Source: Metellina segmentata
Lineage: Eukaryota; Arthropoda; Arachnida; Araneae; Tetragnathidae
DNA: 64,000 bases
NCBI GenBank assembly: GCA_947359465.1
Contig: OX375879.1
Span: 121,722,557-121,786,556 of the forward strand
Direction: 5' to 3'
Every line of letters starts with the position of its first letter. Within the stretch, counting starts at the first letter, position 1. A program made the position numbers and the translations under genes. The notes beneath the pieces are model-generated. The model was not told the DNA's origin, did no database searches, and was given only the letters and a program-made list of their open reading frames with translations. This document shows positions 34,085-44,334 of the stretch, piece by piece.

Positions 34085-35215
34085 TTTTTCTTGTGGAGCG
34101 TCATAACTGAATGGATCTTGGATCCAGGCTAACTTCTCGGTTAGGTCTTCTGCGAAGAGCTTTGCGAACCAGTCAGTTAGTTGTGATAGGTGCTCTGTGA
34201 AAAGTGTCAGCAAACTATGTGAATCTTATCTCCACTATGGATCATGTTCTGCTGCAATTCAAGAAAGCAATCTTTGCCCCCATTATCACTCATTTTTCTT
34301 TTCCACATCTGTAGTGTTTTCCTGAATGCTGCTGAAAATATTCTCTATTAGCTTCAATATATGCATGTTACGACCCTGTAGAGAAACATTCAATGCATTT
34401 AGTTTTTCAACTATGGCGCACAAGTATGCCAGTTTCAGCAGAAAGTCTGGATCCCCGAAATTGTCTGCGCCTGTAGACCTCTGTAATGACCAGACATTGA
34501 TCGAGCACCATCACTGCACACACCGATGCACTTTGTCCAGTCCAAATTATTTTCCGTCATAAACGTGTCAAGGATATCGAATATATCTTCAGTCATTGCA
34601 CTTCTAGTTATGATTTTACAAAACAGATCTTTAACGACAATACAACCATCAATGAAACATACATTTAGCTGATGAGATGTGCATCCTTGTTGTTGTCTAC
34701 GGTCTTATCTAGTTGCAGTCCAAATTCTTTTAATTTCATTTTTTCTATCAATTGATCGTTGAGATCCTGAGCCATGTGCTGGATTCAGCGATTGATGGTG
34801 TTATTCGACAAAGGAATCTTCGAGGGAAGTTCCCTGTATTTTCTCCCATATTATTAGCCATGCCCACAGCAGCCTGTATAATTAGTTCCTCAGCAATAGT
34901 GTAAACCTTTTTGTACTTCGCTACTGTACATAGCACCTCGAATGACGACAGTAAAGTTATTGTTTGGCGCTGACGATTGCTTAGTGAAAATTTTTTTGTT
35001 GGTGCCAATCTTTCATTTTTCTGCTAAAATATTCCCGTGGTTTGTTCGACAGTTAGGTGGTAAACTAATGTTTGATGAGTGACCTTGACACTTTTTTTTT
35101 CTTTCTTTTGCCAAGAAATATATTAATTAGATTTGAGATCACGGGTGCTTCGCGGCACCCCTCATCTTTCTACATGGCACCCCAGGGTACCGCAGCACAC
35201 ACTTTGAGAACACAT
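34085..35215 (-). pseudogene. Second hAT relic (ZBED5/FAM200-like), one end preserved
   Basis: The right terminus has the complement of CATGTGTTCTCAAAGTGTG followed by CTGCGGTACCCTGGGGTGCC, a typical hAT end. Minus-strand coding traces: 35008-34748 has LSNRQRQTITLL, then KKVYTIAEELIIQAAV and ITPSIAESSTWLR. Further down are KLKEFGLQLDKT, HLIS and, near 34560-34500, DWTKCIGVCSDGARS-like words (with a frameshift). The left end is missing. It differs from the relic at 4620-6890 by sequence. Confidence 0.72.
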
Positions 35216-35239
35216 GCCTTATGTTAGTCAGTAACAGAG

Positions 35240-36185
35240 TTTAATTGTCTAGGCCTGTGCTTAATCGAGCTGGTCATTCGTAAAGGGTTAAAACCGAGCA
35301 AAGGTATGTAGTTGTGTCCGCAGACCAGGTCATTCGTCATGAGTTAATGCTAAGGCGCTCAGGTCTGCGCTCAGTCGAGCTGGTTATTTGTAATGAGTTA
35401 ATGTCAAGCAAAGGCGTGCAGGTCTGTGCTCCGCCGAGCTAGTCATTCGTAATGGGTTAACACTGAGCTAATGCATGCATGTCTGTTCACAGCTGAGCTG
35501 GCCATTGGTATTGGGTTAAGCCGAGCTAAAGCGTCAATGTATGTGCTGTGCCAAGCTGGTAGTTTGTAATGGGTTAACGTTACGCTGAAGCGTACAGGTC
35601 TGTTCTGAGCCCCCGAGACGGTAGTTCTTAACGTTAACGCTGAGCTAAAGCGTGCCTGTCTCCAATGTGCCGACCCGGTCGTTAGTAATGGATGAACGCC
35701 GAGCTGGTCATTTGCAATTGGTTAAGCTTAGCTAAATCGTAAAGATCTGTGCTCAACCAAGCCGACATCTGTGCTGGGCCGAGCTGGTCGTTCGTAAAGG
35801 AAAGTCGACTTGAAGTAAGGCCAATTTGACTGAGCCGAGCAGGTCATTCCTAATGGGCTAATTCACTGCCACCATTATTGCCAAGCTGAAGCGAGCAAGT
35901 CTGTGCTCAGCGGAGCCTAATGGATTAACGGGAAGCTGAAGCGTATAGTGATCTGTACTGTTAATTCGTAATAGGTTAAAGCCGCTCTAAAGCGTACCGG
36001 TCTGTGCTGAATCAAGCCGACCGTTTGCAAAGGGGTAATGAATAGCTAAAGAGTGCAGATCAGTGCTCAGTTGGTCGTTCATAATGGCTTAAAACCGAAC
36101 TGAAGCGGTTTGTGCCCTGTCCAACCGTTCATTCGTAATATATTAACGCCGAGGTAAAGTGTGGCGGTCTGTGATGACGGCAGTT
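35240..36185. repeat. Degenerate tandem repeat of about 60 bp
   Basis: About 15 diverged copies of a unit with GAGCTGGTCATTCGTAATGG, then GTTAACGCCGAGCTAAAGCG and CAGGTCTGTGCTC. No ORF or hairpin stands out. Confidence 0.85.
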
Positions 36186-36354
36186 CGTTTACTACTTAAG
36201 TAGATAACAATGTATGCACTATCAAACTGTAAAATTAGGACTAGTAAAAATTGCTATTCATAAATTGCGATCTTCTATTCTCTCACATACTGGTGGCGCT
36301 TGCGGATACACAGGTTCATATAGACATCAATGTTTCACTTTTCACTGGAAGTTT

Positions 36355-36650
36355 GAGTGCCGCAATAGCGCAATCGCAAGAGCAACGGATTTACAACCGG
36401 CGATTTGCGAGTCCGAAACTAAGTCCTGACAACAAAGACCGTCGCATACACGGGGCCTGGCACACGGTAAATCTGTAATGTCCTCACGTTGGCGCTGTGT
36501 TGAAGTTCAGAGATTGGGGTGCCAGCTCAGGTGTTGCCTAGTCATCTGACTGCGGTGAAAAATTAGGATCTTTCAATTCAGGATTGATCCCGGACCGTCG
36601 CAAATTGTCCGTTGTGTTGCTCTTGTGCAACGTTAATTAATTAGCATGGC
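36355..36650 (+). repeat. tRNA-derived SINE, copy 5 (nearly complete)
   Basis: Head with ATAGCGCAATCGCAAGAG (A box) and GCGAGTCCGAAACT (B box). The body has GTAATGTCCTCACGTTGGCG and GGGGTGCCAGCTCAGGTG. The tail block GGATTGATCCCGGACCGTCG is followed by GTTGTGTTGCTC and an AATTAATTA end. The tail block is the one found alone at several other places, so it belongs to this SINE. Confidence 0.8.
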
Positions 36651-36799
36651 TAAAAGAAAAATTATAACAAACATATTTTATAAAAGAGAAAGATAAAGGG
36701 GGTCGTTAAGCACTGTAAAAAAAGAAGATAAATATCAAAGATTAAAATACTAATATAAAATAATAAAAATACAATTAGATTAAAAAAAAGAGAGAGAAC

Positions 36800-37830
36800 T
36801 GGTACATTTATAGGGGCACAAGCACGTTGCGAAGAAGCTCAAAAAGCCGACAGACAACCAGATCCGAAAAAGGAAAAATGCAAGTCTTTATATTAAAAAA
36901 GAGTTACGGCCGCTTCCGCAGGATAGAAAACCCGCTTTTTTCGCTCGATTCTCAGATGGTTTCCCAAGAAAGTACGGATCAGAAAATTACGAAATAACAC
37001 GGTTTGTTCAAAATTGTACAGGGAACAAGATGGAGAAGTTTTTTTCTGATGCTGCTATTAGTTTAAGGTGCCTTACGTGTCAAAGTCGAAAAAAGCGAAA
37101 TTTCTAACGCGAGGGAGCAAAACACGTACACATTTAGTCCTCAGACGTGAGCTTTTTTTTTATAGTACCCTAAAAGCATATTTTTGCACCTCAACGAGTT
37201 TTTATAGAAATTTCAATTTGCGTCATCTTAATATTTTTTTTGAAATTCGAAAAAAATCGGGTCATTTTCGTGATTTATTTTGTTAAAACTCTCGTATCTA
37301 TAGCTTATTACAATTAGTTTTTAAATTTGAAAACATCACAGGAAACCTTAGAATATACTTTTTCTTATAGTACAATTATTTTTTAAATTGGTTAGTAAGT
37401 AAATTCGATGCGATTAAAAGTTGGTCCTAAACATTTCAGAATTATGGGAAATTTTCGTTACTTTTTTGTTAAAACTGTCATATCTATAGCTTAATACTAT
37501 TCGTTTTAAAATTCGAAAATACCACGCGAAAGCTTAGAATGCACTCTTTCTTATGGTATAATTATTTTAATATTGGTTCATAAATAAATTCGATGAGACG
37601 AAAAGTATTATTTCGCGATAGCGTGCACAAATTTTTCATTGCGAATATGAAACATTAGATTATTCCAGCTGACCTTGTGAAACTCGCTGTGGCATCTTGG
37701 CCCGGAAAGACTCTAGCGAAAGGAGTGTTGTTGTTCGAATCATACCAAATGGGATCGCGTAGCAATCACCGGGGATAGGCGAGCGTGAGCGGGCGGGGGA
37801 GGAGTCCCAAAGTATCATAAATAAGGGAAG
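36800..37830 (+). repeat. Dispersed repeat family B, copy 2
   Basis: Inverse homologue of 10494-11140, somewhat longer. Ends near GATAGGCGAGCGTGAGCGGGC with GGGGGAGGAGTCCC. Two internal near-duplicate blocks each start with TAGCTTA-TAC and hold GTTTT-AAAT-TCGAAAATACCAC (37300-37400 and 37480-37570). No coding capacity. Confidence 0.55.
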
Positions 37831-38029
37831 AGTGGAATAAATTAGTGGCAAAAAGTGGATAGTTTAAGTTTGGTGCTAAAGGATGTAGTTGATTCGAGAT
37901 GGATGGACCCCTCATGGGAACGAATACACAGTCTCACGAAGGGCCTACTTCGCCCCTCTCGAGGTTTCTTTTCGATGTAAAACATTTTGTCACTTTCAAC
38001 TCAAATTTATAGCATGCTTCATCTCATCA

Positions 38030-38825
38030 CTCATTGACTGACCCTTTTGCAGAATCCTCGCAATTGATCGCGTCTATATACAAAATAGATTTACAACTTA
38101 TTTGGGGCATAAAAAAAAACCACCTACCTTTTACAAAAGCAAGTTTTGAAACAGTGCAGTGGCTCTCAATGGAGTCGGGGCACCGTGAAACACGTTTCAA
38201 GATGCTGGGAGTGACTTCTTGTATCCTTTGAGTAATAGCAATTTTCAGATCACTTATTGTTTGGTGAATATCTTCATTAATTCTGTTCTTTAAATATGCC
38301 CACAGAAAAAAGTTATGGATGTTCAGATCAGGGGAACTAGGTGGCCCAAGGTTTCTTGAGAAGAGTCGATCGCATTAATAAGATCGCAATACCATCGGTA
38401 TTAATAAAGCCGCTTCTCATTGTCCAGTGGCTTTAGCTCCGGCAACATTTTTACACGATAAGCACGAAAATGCAAAGCTCTTAAAGCCTTATGTATCGAT
38501 CCCTGTGATGTGCCCATTTGTTGCGACAAACGCCTCACGGATTGATGAGAGGATTGCAATATTTTCCGTTGAGTTTCTTGCACAAAGTGTGGTGTAACGA
38601 CTTTCGGACTCCTGTGTTTTGTGTTCCACCGAACCTGTCTCATGAAATCGCGGAACAAGTTGATATAGCGTATCATTACTCGGTATTGCATCATTTCTGT
38701 GGCCAAAATTTTTTACATCTTTCATGTGATTTACATTCAAAATAATCCTCAAACAGCGCAATTCTCTGAATGCGTGATAAACTCGTCTTGCAATGAAGAA
38801 CAAAAGAACGTGGAACTTAATTATC
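38030..38825 (-). pseudogene. Tc1/mariner-type transposase relic with an HTH N-terminus
   Basis: Minus strand, broken frames. 38800-38600: AFRELRCLRIILN and LVPRFHETGSVEHK, a helix-turn-helix start. 38600-38410: SSHQSVRRLSQQMGTSQGSI, HKALRALHFRAYRVKMLPEL. 38350-38150 in other frames: PPSSPDLNIHNFFLWAYLKN, then IVQRIQEVTPSILK-like words and a FALVKGR-like end. The segment with the first two catalytic Asp residues is deleted between about 38400 and 38350. The NFF-WAYLK word gives the group. Confidence 0.75.
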
Positions 38826-38923
38826 GCACAACTTAAGCGTGAAGAAAACCAAACGATAAATATTAAAGACTTGATAAAACTATCAGCAGACGATAGAATT
38901 TAATAATTAAAAAAAAAGAACGA

Positions 38924-39246
38924 TTTAACCGTCTCCCTTGGCTAGCTCAGTTTTTTTTTGGGTTTTAGGGAAAACGATTAAAAGAAAGAAGGGCCAGTTT
39001 GAATTTAAATAATAAGGTTTATTTACATAAGTATGGAAAATTAAAATATTGTTACATAGGATCAACTTGATCAAGAGGTTGGAAATATCTCGCATACAAA
39101 ATGGCGAACGCCAGTGAATTAGACAACCACAGTCATCACGAGAGCGGGGAAGAGAAGTGCCTCGTAGCCTCGCTTCAACTAGCAAAAGTACTTGTGGTGC
39201 TCTTGGCGCCATCTCTTGGTAGGAGAATGAAAATATGACTGTCACA
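38924..39246 (-). repeat. 3' LTR of the Toll-carrying Gypsy element
   Basis: Direct repeat of 43156-43477. The two differ in the T/G-run near 38950 and at CAACTAGC versus CAACAAGC. Confidence 0.93.
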
Positions 39247-41983
39247 GACTCCCCCTCTGGTTCCGACGTCTTTCAGACCGTCTCGGTAAGGAACCAGAAG
39301 TTTCAGCTTTTCGTGGCTCTCCACGTTTTTTCAGGGGGTGCACTGGTGTCACACTTTCGTCCTGTGTATACACTTTTAGTGCCGACGTGTGGTATGTTTC
39401 CATAGGTTCATTTGGATTGTCTGGGTTGGCGATTATACGAGTGGGTGATTTCTGTGCGAGTGTGATGCAGGGGCCATCTCTTTTCGGCATAAACTTGGAA
39501 GTTTGCCCTTCTGCAATGTTACTCAAATGGTGAGCGGTGATGTACACTTTGTCTCCAGGTAAGTAATGAGGAGCACTCAGTCGCTTTCTATCACCTCCAT
39601 TATGGCGTCCGACATGTAGCCACCCACTGGCAAGTCCATGTAGTGAAGGCACAGGCGAAAGGTCGTCACGCAACACTCCAGCTCCGGGGTCAGGATCTGT
39701 GTAAGGAAGGCCACATCCTTCTTGCTGTAGGACACGAAGGCGTCGAAGAGCTTGTCCTCGTCGCCGCCGCCTGTGTGAGACGCGCGCCCCTTGCCGCCCT
39801 GGAAGAGGCGGATGCCGTACTTGGCGTAGAGCCAGACGCCCATCTCCTTTCTGTAGACGAAGACGATGATAACGATGAATATCACAACGAAGAGTACAGT
39901 CGCCGCGATGATCAGGACCGGCAGGAGCTCGTTCTAATCGAACTCCAGCCGCATGGCGGTGGCCGTGAAGTTGGTGCACGCAGTGGTGTTGAAGTCGAGT
40001 ATGTAGTGCGTGCTGCTGTGGTTGAAGTTTCACTCTAGGTTCTACAGATCCCGCACGTGGTTCCTCTTGAGGTGCAGAAACTCCCTCAGCTCGCCTATGA
40101 TAAAGCAGTCGCACATCCAGGAGCTGTGTGCGAGCTTGACTTCCTGCAGGCGCGGGTTTACGTTGAGGAGCCACATTTAGTAGTGGACTATGTAGTTGTG
40201 TTCTAAGTGCAGGATCTCTATGTTCTTCCGGTCGATGAAGGTGTGGCTGGACAGGGTCGGGATATCGCTGCCGTACAGGTACAGCTCGGTGACATCCATG
40301 GGGATTTTGCGGGAGACGGCGGTGTGCCGTTTGTTGTTCCTGTTTCACATAAGGGGTAGGGTCTCCCCCTGGTTTGAAGACAGTGTCAAACTTTCCGAGC
40401 AGAGAGCTCATCTTACTTTGCACTGTGTTCAAAGGTGTACCTTCATCATCACGGTGGTAGAAAGAGTTTGCTGTAAAGCTATCAGCAGTCTGTAGTGAAC
40501 CTACATCAAGGTCTTCCTTGAAATAAATTTTGTAATTAGGCTCGTCGCCAAAATACCATCTTTTGTTCTTTAGGTCTAGAACAATACCAGTTTTTTCCAA
40601 AAAGTCGGTACCTAAGAGGGTTCTGTTACCCCTTGCTTCTGGTAGAGCCAGCATATCAATGGACACAGTTCTTCCTTCTATATTAATGGGCACCGTGGCG
40701 GTGAGAGCTTCTACGGTAGATCGACTGCCGTCTGCTAAAGCCATTGTAACTTCAAGTTTTTGGAAATCAACTCCTCGTTTCCGAAGCAGGTTGAACATTA
40801 TTTCACCAGCAATGGAGCGAGTGGCACCAGTATCGGCACAAACTCTTCCATGGATATCTCCTATGCGGATATCTAACAAAGCTGTTGGTGCTGCAGAAAC
40901 ATGGATAGTATACAGAGTTATACTATTGGAACTGAATTCCTCTCTAGGTGTACTGGGCGTACACGATGGACACTTGGCCTTTATGTATCCTGGCTTTCCA
41001 CAGCCATAACAAGTTAAAGTTGATCGATTTTCCATTCTATCAGGTTTGGGCTTATCCGAGAATTTTGTTTTATGTTCTGGATACCTTTTCTGGTTTGGCA
41101 TGAGATGTGATCTGTTATCAGTTACTCTGCGAGAGTGGAAGAGAGGGACATCTCTCTTGATTCGAACTGCATCATAATCATCTAACTTGCTAGTTAATTC
41201 TTCAACATTGTTGAGTTGACTCCATTCGTCTATGAAGTGCTCGCGCACTTCGGGGGGAACTCGACGCTTGATTTGATCCGAGATGATTAATTCCTTCAGC
41301 TGGTCAAAAGTGGAAATATCTAAACCACTGATCCATCCTTGAAAATAGTTCTTGACTTCATATGCAAAGTCTTTCCAGGTAGCAGTAGACAACTTGCAGT
41401 GTTTGGAGAACAGCTGCCTGAATTTCTCAGCTGTAAGTTTGTACCTTTTCAGTAGAAGGCTCTTCACTTTTTCAAAATCCTGGGATACCTCTACTTCTTC
41501 TCTGGCAACGAGCTGTGCTATTTCGTAGGGTAACAGACGCAGTAAATTTGAGGCCCAAAATTCCTTCGGAACGTCTGCGGCCTGAGCTTGGCACTCAAAT
41601 AGGGTTAAATATAAGCTGATATCATTGTCTACTGGATCAAACCTAGGAATCATGGAGAGGAACTCTATTTTCGGACGTGAAGATACATAACCAGTTGAAT
41701 TGAAAGATTCATTTTGAAGTTGCAGTTTTTTCAGTTCGAAGTCCATTTCTTCTTTTCTTATTCGTTCTTCGCTGTCGAGCTGAAGTTTTCTTTGTTCAGT
41801 TTCTTCGATTCTTTGGGTCATAATGGTGTTCAACAATTCTTTCACATAATCCGGCTCATAGTTTGGGCTTGCTAGTATTAAATTCTTTAGATCTATCATC
41901 TTTGAATCCGGAGTGACCTTCTCTCCAACCTCATTGGCGAGAATGATAAGATCTTCCTTACGGGCTTTACCGAGGAACGCCAT
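39242..41983 (-). CDS. gag-pol: Chimeric Gag-protease-(Toll insert)-integrase tail polyprotein, 913 codons, uninterrupted
   Basis: The start is the Met at 41983, the conserved MAFLGKARKEDL start of this gag type (the frame is open further up only through the leader repeat). Residues 55-95 form a charged coiled coil. Residues about 105-300 are the capsid region, with a SCAN-like part (FRQLFSKHCK, VKNYFQGWISGLD, DQIKRRVPPEVREHF). At about 324 lies a zinc knuckle, CYGCGKPGYIKAKC, in which the usual His is Tyr. At about 381 is the retropepsin active site CADTGATRS. From about residue 544 to 799 the frame passes through Toll-derived DNA in a frame that is not the Toll frame, giving an Arg/His/Pro/Gln-rich stretch. 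The end is a Gypsy integrase tail (LPGDKVYITAHHLSN, KFMPKRDGP, YHTSALKVY). Confidence 0.88.
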   Translation of the reverse strand: MAFLGKARKEDLIILANEVGEKVTPDSKMIDLKNLILASPNYEPDYVKELLNTIMTQRIEETEQRKLQLDSEERIRKEEMDFELKKLQLQNESFNSTGYVSSRPKIEFLSMIPRFDPVDNDISLYLTLFECQAQAADVPKEFWASNLLRLLPYEIAQLVAREEVEVSQDFEKVKSLLLKRYKLTAEKFRQLFSKHCKLSTATWKDFAYEVKNYFQGWISGLDISTFDQLKELIISDQIKRRVPPEVREHFIDEWSQLNNVEELTSKLDDYDAVRIKRDVPLFHSRRVTDNRSHLMPNQKRYPEHKTKFSDKPKPDRMENRSTLTCYGCGKPGYIKAKCPSCTPSTPREEFSSNSITLYTIHVSAAPTALLDIRIGDIHGRVCADTGATRSIAGEIMFNLLRKRGVDFQKLEVTMALADGSRSTVEALTATVPINIEGRTVSIDMLALPEARGNRTLLGTDFLEKTGIVLDLKNKRWYFGDEPNYKIYFKEDLDVGSLQTADSFTANSFYHRDDEGTPLNTVQSKMSSLLGKFDTVFKPGGDPTPYVKQEQQTAHRRLPQNPHGCHRAVPVRQRYPDPVQPHLHRPEEHRDPALRTQLHSPLLNVAPQRKPAPAGSQARTQLLDVRLLYHRRAEGVSAPQEEPRAGSVEPRVKLQPQQHALHTRLQHHCVHQLHGHRHAAGVRLERAPAGPDHRGDCTLRCDIHRYHRLRLQKGDGRLALRQVRHPPLPGRQGARVSHRRRRRGQALRRLRVLQQEGCGLPYTDPDPGAGVLRDDLSPVPSLHGLASGWLHVGRHNGGDRKRLSAPHYLPGDKVYITAHHLSNIAEGQTSKFMPKRDGPCITLAQKSPTRIIANPDNPNEPMETYHTSALKVYTQDESVTPVHPLKKRGEPRKAETSGSLPRRSERRRNQRGSL
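39580..40350 (-). pseudogene. Captured host Toll receptor fragment (LRR flank, transmembrane segment, partial TIR)
   Basis: In its own frame (different from the gag-pol frame): an LRR N-flank and repeat (HTAVSRKIPMDVTELYLYGS, HTFIDRKNIEILHLEHNYI), an LRR C-flank (WMCDCFIIGELREFLHLKRN, then CTNFTATAM), a hydrophobic segment (LLPVLIIAATVLFVVIFIVI, about 39925-39866) and a juxtamembrane YAKYGIRLF. The first half of a TIR domain follows, with box 1 (LFDAFVSYSKKD) and box 2 (RLCLHYMDLPVGGYM); box 3 (FW) is missing. Four stops interrupt the Toll frame (codons near 40180, 40055, 40045 and 39937). It is intronless and visibly GC-richer than its surroundings. The closest relatives by memory are the Toll-6/Toll-7/Tollo group of arthropods. 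Confidence 0.93.
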
Positions 41984-42119
41984 GTTTGAACTTTTCTTCA
42001 CAATCGGGTGCAAGAAAGTTCGTAGCACTGGAGTGGACGGATTCACGGTAGTACACACAGACAGTGCCGACGATACGTGGAGCAATGGAATCGACCGATT
42101 CTCGATAGCGCGCACACAC

Positions 42120-42590
42120 ACACACAGAGATGCAATGAGATTTGAATCGACTGATTCAAGGTAGCACACACAGATGCGATGAGATTTGAATCGGCTGATT
42201 CAAGATAGCACACGCACAGTTACGATGAGATTTGAATCGACTGATTCAAGATAGCACACACAGATGCGATGAGATTTGAATCGACTGATTCAAGATAGCA
42301 CACACAGATGCGATGAGATTTGAATCGACTGATTCAAGATAGCACACACAGATGCGATGAGATTTGAATCGACTGATTCAAGATAGCACACACAGATGCG
42401 ATGAGATTTGAATCGACTGATTCCCGATAGCACACGCACAGATGCGATGAGATTTGAATCGACTGATTCCCGATAGCACACGCACAGATGCGATGAGATT
42501 TGAATCGACTGATTCAAGGTAGCACACACAGATGCGATGAGATTTGAATCGACTGATTCAAGATAGCACACACAGATTAATATGTATCAC
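42120..42590 (-). repeat. Leader minisatellite of the Toll-carrying element, unit 44-46 bp
   Basis: About ten units between the 5' LTR region and the gag start. Starts of GATGCGATGAG at 42262, 42307, 42351, 42395, 42441, 42487 and 42531 give 44- and 46-bp spacings. Each unit holds a hairpin, TTGAATC-GACT-GATTCAA. Confidence 0.92.
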
Positions 42591-43155
42591 CCACTTCAAA
42601 TGTAAAGTTTTACTTTGAAGTACACTTTCATTTTCGTTGAAGGCGGATGATGAACACATTATGACACACAATAAACCAAATCTTAGAATTTACGAAAATT
42701 GCACAATAACTAATAATGCTTTCAGACAAGAACACAAGACAAGCACACAAGAACAGTGCTATTGAATAACATGATTAATTTCACCACTAATCATCAATCA
42801 TAAGAACAGTTAAATCGAATAATATTCCAGTTACACTATGTCTATAAAATTGCTTTACTTAATGAAAATGTGTAGCATGAAACTACGATCAACAAATGAA
42901 AACTTCGGGTTTCAAAAGTTCCAAACTAGAGTTTTAACACCTTTAGTCTAAGACTAACATGCGAATACATTTTTACGCAATGACACGTGCGACCAAAGAC
43001 TTCCAAAATAAAGTATTTATGATTAAATTTTTGACAAACTATATCACTATATTTCAAAAGGAAATTCGCTATTATCATTTTAGAACCTGGATGCAAAGTT
43101 ATACTTATCCAAAATCAGAATGCAAGAGGATTCGGCCTCGAGTTCGGGCGCCAGT
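42591..43155 (-). other. 5' leader of the Toll-carrying element
   Basis: AT-rich, no ORF of note. Contains the primer binding site at its upper end (TGGCGCCCGAAC on the minus strand). Confidence 0.6.
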
Positions 43156-43477
43156 TTTAACCGTCTCCCTTGGCTAGCTCAGTTTTTTTTGGGTTTTTGG
43201 GAAAACGATTAAAAGAAAGAAGGGCCAGTTTGAATTTAAATAATAAGGTTTATTTACATAAGTATGGAAAATTAAAATATTGTTACATAGGATCAACTTG
43301 ATCAAGAGGTTGGAAATATCTCGCATACAAAATGGCGAACGCCAGTGAATTAGACAACCACAGTCATCACGAGAGCGGGGAAGAGAAGTGCCTCGTAGCC
43401 TCGCTTCAACAAGCAAAAGTACTTGTGGTGCTCTTGGCGCCATCTCTTGGTAGGAGAATGAAAATATGACTGTCACA
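43156..43477 (-). repeat. 5' LTR of the Toll-carrying Gypsy element
   Basis: Direct repeat of 38924-39246. The promoter would lie here, reading towards lower coordinates. The outer boundary is set by the ACGA duplication. Confidence 0.93.
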
Positions 43478-43794
43478 ACGAGCAATATTTTTTTAAAGTT
43501 GGAGTACGGGAACTTTCAGGACATCCTGTTTTTGCGCGTTAAGTTTGAAATGTGAAATATATTTTTAACACAATAACCGAAATGATGAACAAAGAGAACA
43601 AAAAGTGAACACAATCGAAAAAGAGCGGACAAAAAAAGATCCGACTTAAAAAAGAGAGTGAAAAAAAGAGATCCGAGAGAAAAAAAGCGTTCCCTTTAAA
43701 AGAGCAACCTTAGCCACCAGGGCTCCACACAACAGAGGAGTGTGAAACAATTGGTGTATTGCGTTAAAAAAATATTCGTGAAGGAAGTGTTCGT

Positions 43795-43870
43795 ACATTA
43801 ACTAATCCCGGACAGTCGCCAATGGCCCGTCGAGTTGCTCCAGTGCGACGTCGATTCAACTAGCAATCGA
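43795..43870 (+). repeat. SINE tail fragment
   Basis: AATCCCGGACAGTCGCCAATGG and GAGTTGCTCCAGTGCGACGTC match the tail of the SINE at 36355-36650. The head is absent. Confidence 0.6.
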
Positions 43871-44334
43871 CGTAGCATATCATTTTAGCCCCAAATGCGC
43901 ACAATCACCCAACTGAAGGAAATAGCCCAAAGGGAGAGTTACAGTACGGCTATACTGCTTCTAATGCAAAATGTCATCGTCTCTATCTGGCCTCGATTCA
44001 AGGACTCTTTCGCAAACGGAAGCTTTCATCAATGTGAGCCACGTGCCGCTTACCCAAGCTACCCGGTGCTTTTTCTGTCTGGCGAATGAATGAATACAAA
44101 ACTGTTATTTTGCGATAACAGTGTTAACTGTTATTCACCGCTACTTCGGGATAACAGCTGTTGTTATAACTGTTAACATACGCAGGTTTGTCATGTGTGA
44201 GAACGGCAAAATGGATTGAGGAATTACTTCTGGAAGCGGCTGTTCGAATTTTCGATTCGTTTATGTGAGCTGTGTTGTGAAATGTGGTTACCAAAATGGT
44301 TGCTTGGGAGCGCTTTACGCCGTCCCACGTTAAA

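Larger units (their letters stand above)
38924..43477 (-). mobile_element. Ty3/Gypsy LTR retrotransposon carrying a captured Toll receptor segment
   Basis: LTRs at 38924-39246 and 43156-43477 differ by about two substitutions and one base of length. A 4-bp duplication ACGA flanks it (38920-38923 and 43478-43481). The LTR begins TGTGACAG in the element's direction. The primer binding site TGGCGCCCGAAC lies directly inside the 5' LTR (43153-43142) and matches the 3' end of lysine tRNA as used by many retroelements. A purine tract (AGAGGGGGAG) precedes the 3' LTR. Inside are gag, protease, a Toll-derived insert in place of RT, RNase H and the integrase core, and the integrase tail. Without its own RT it must depend on related elements. 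Confidence 0.93.

Noticed and set aside
39643..40038. Plus-strand ORF of 131 aa
   Set aside because: Antisense shadow of the GC-rich Toll fragment, with no domain.
39242..40380. Toll insert as a simple assembly chimera
   Set aside because: Both junctions lie inside one open frame and the element has matching LTRs and a target duplication. Read support is still the proper test.
40563..41009. Plus-strand ORF of 148 aa
   Set aside because: Antisense shadow of the Gypsy protease region.
42120..42590. CRISPR-like array
   Set aside because: Units are contiguous tandem copies without unique spacers, in a retroelement leader of an animal genome.
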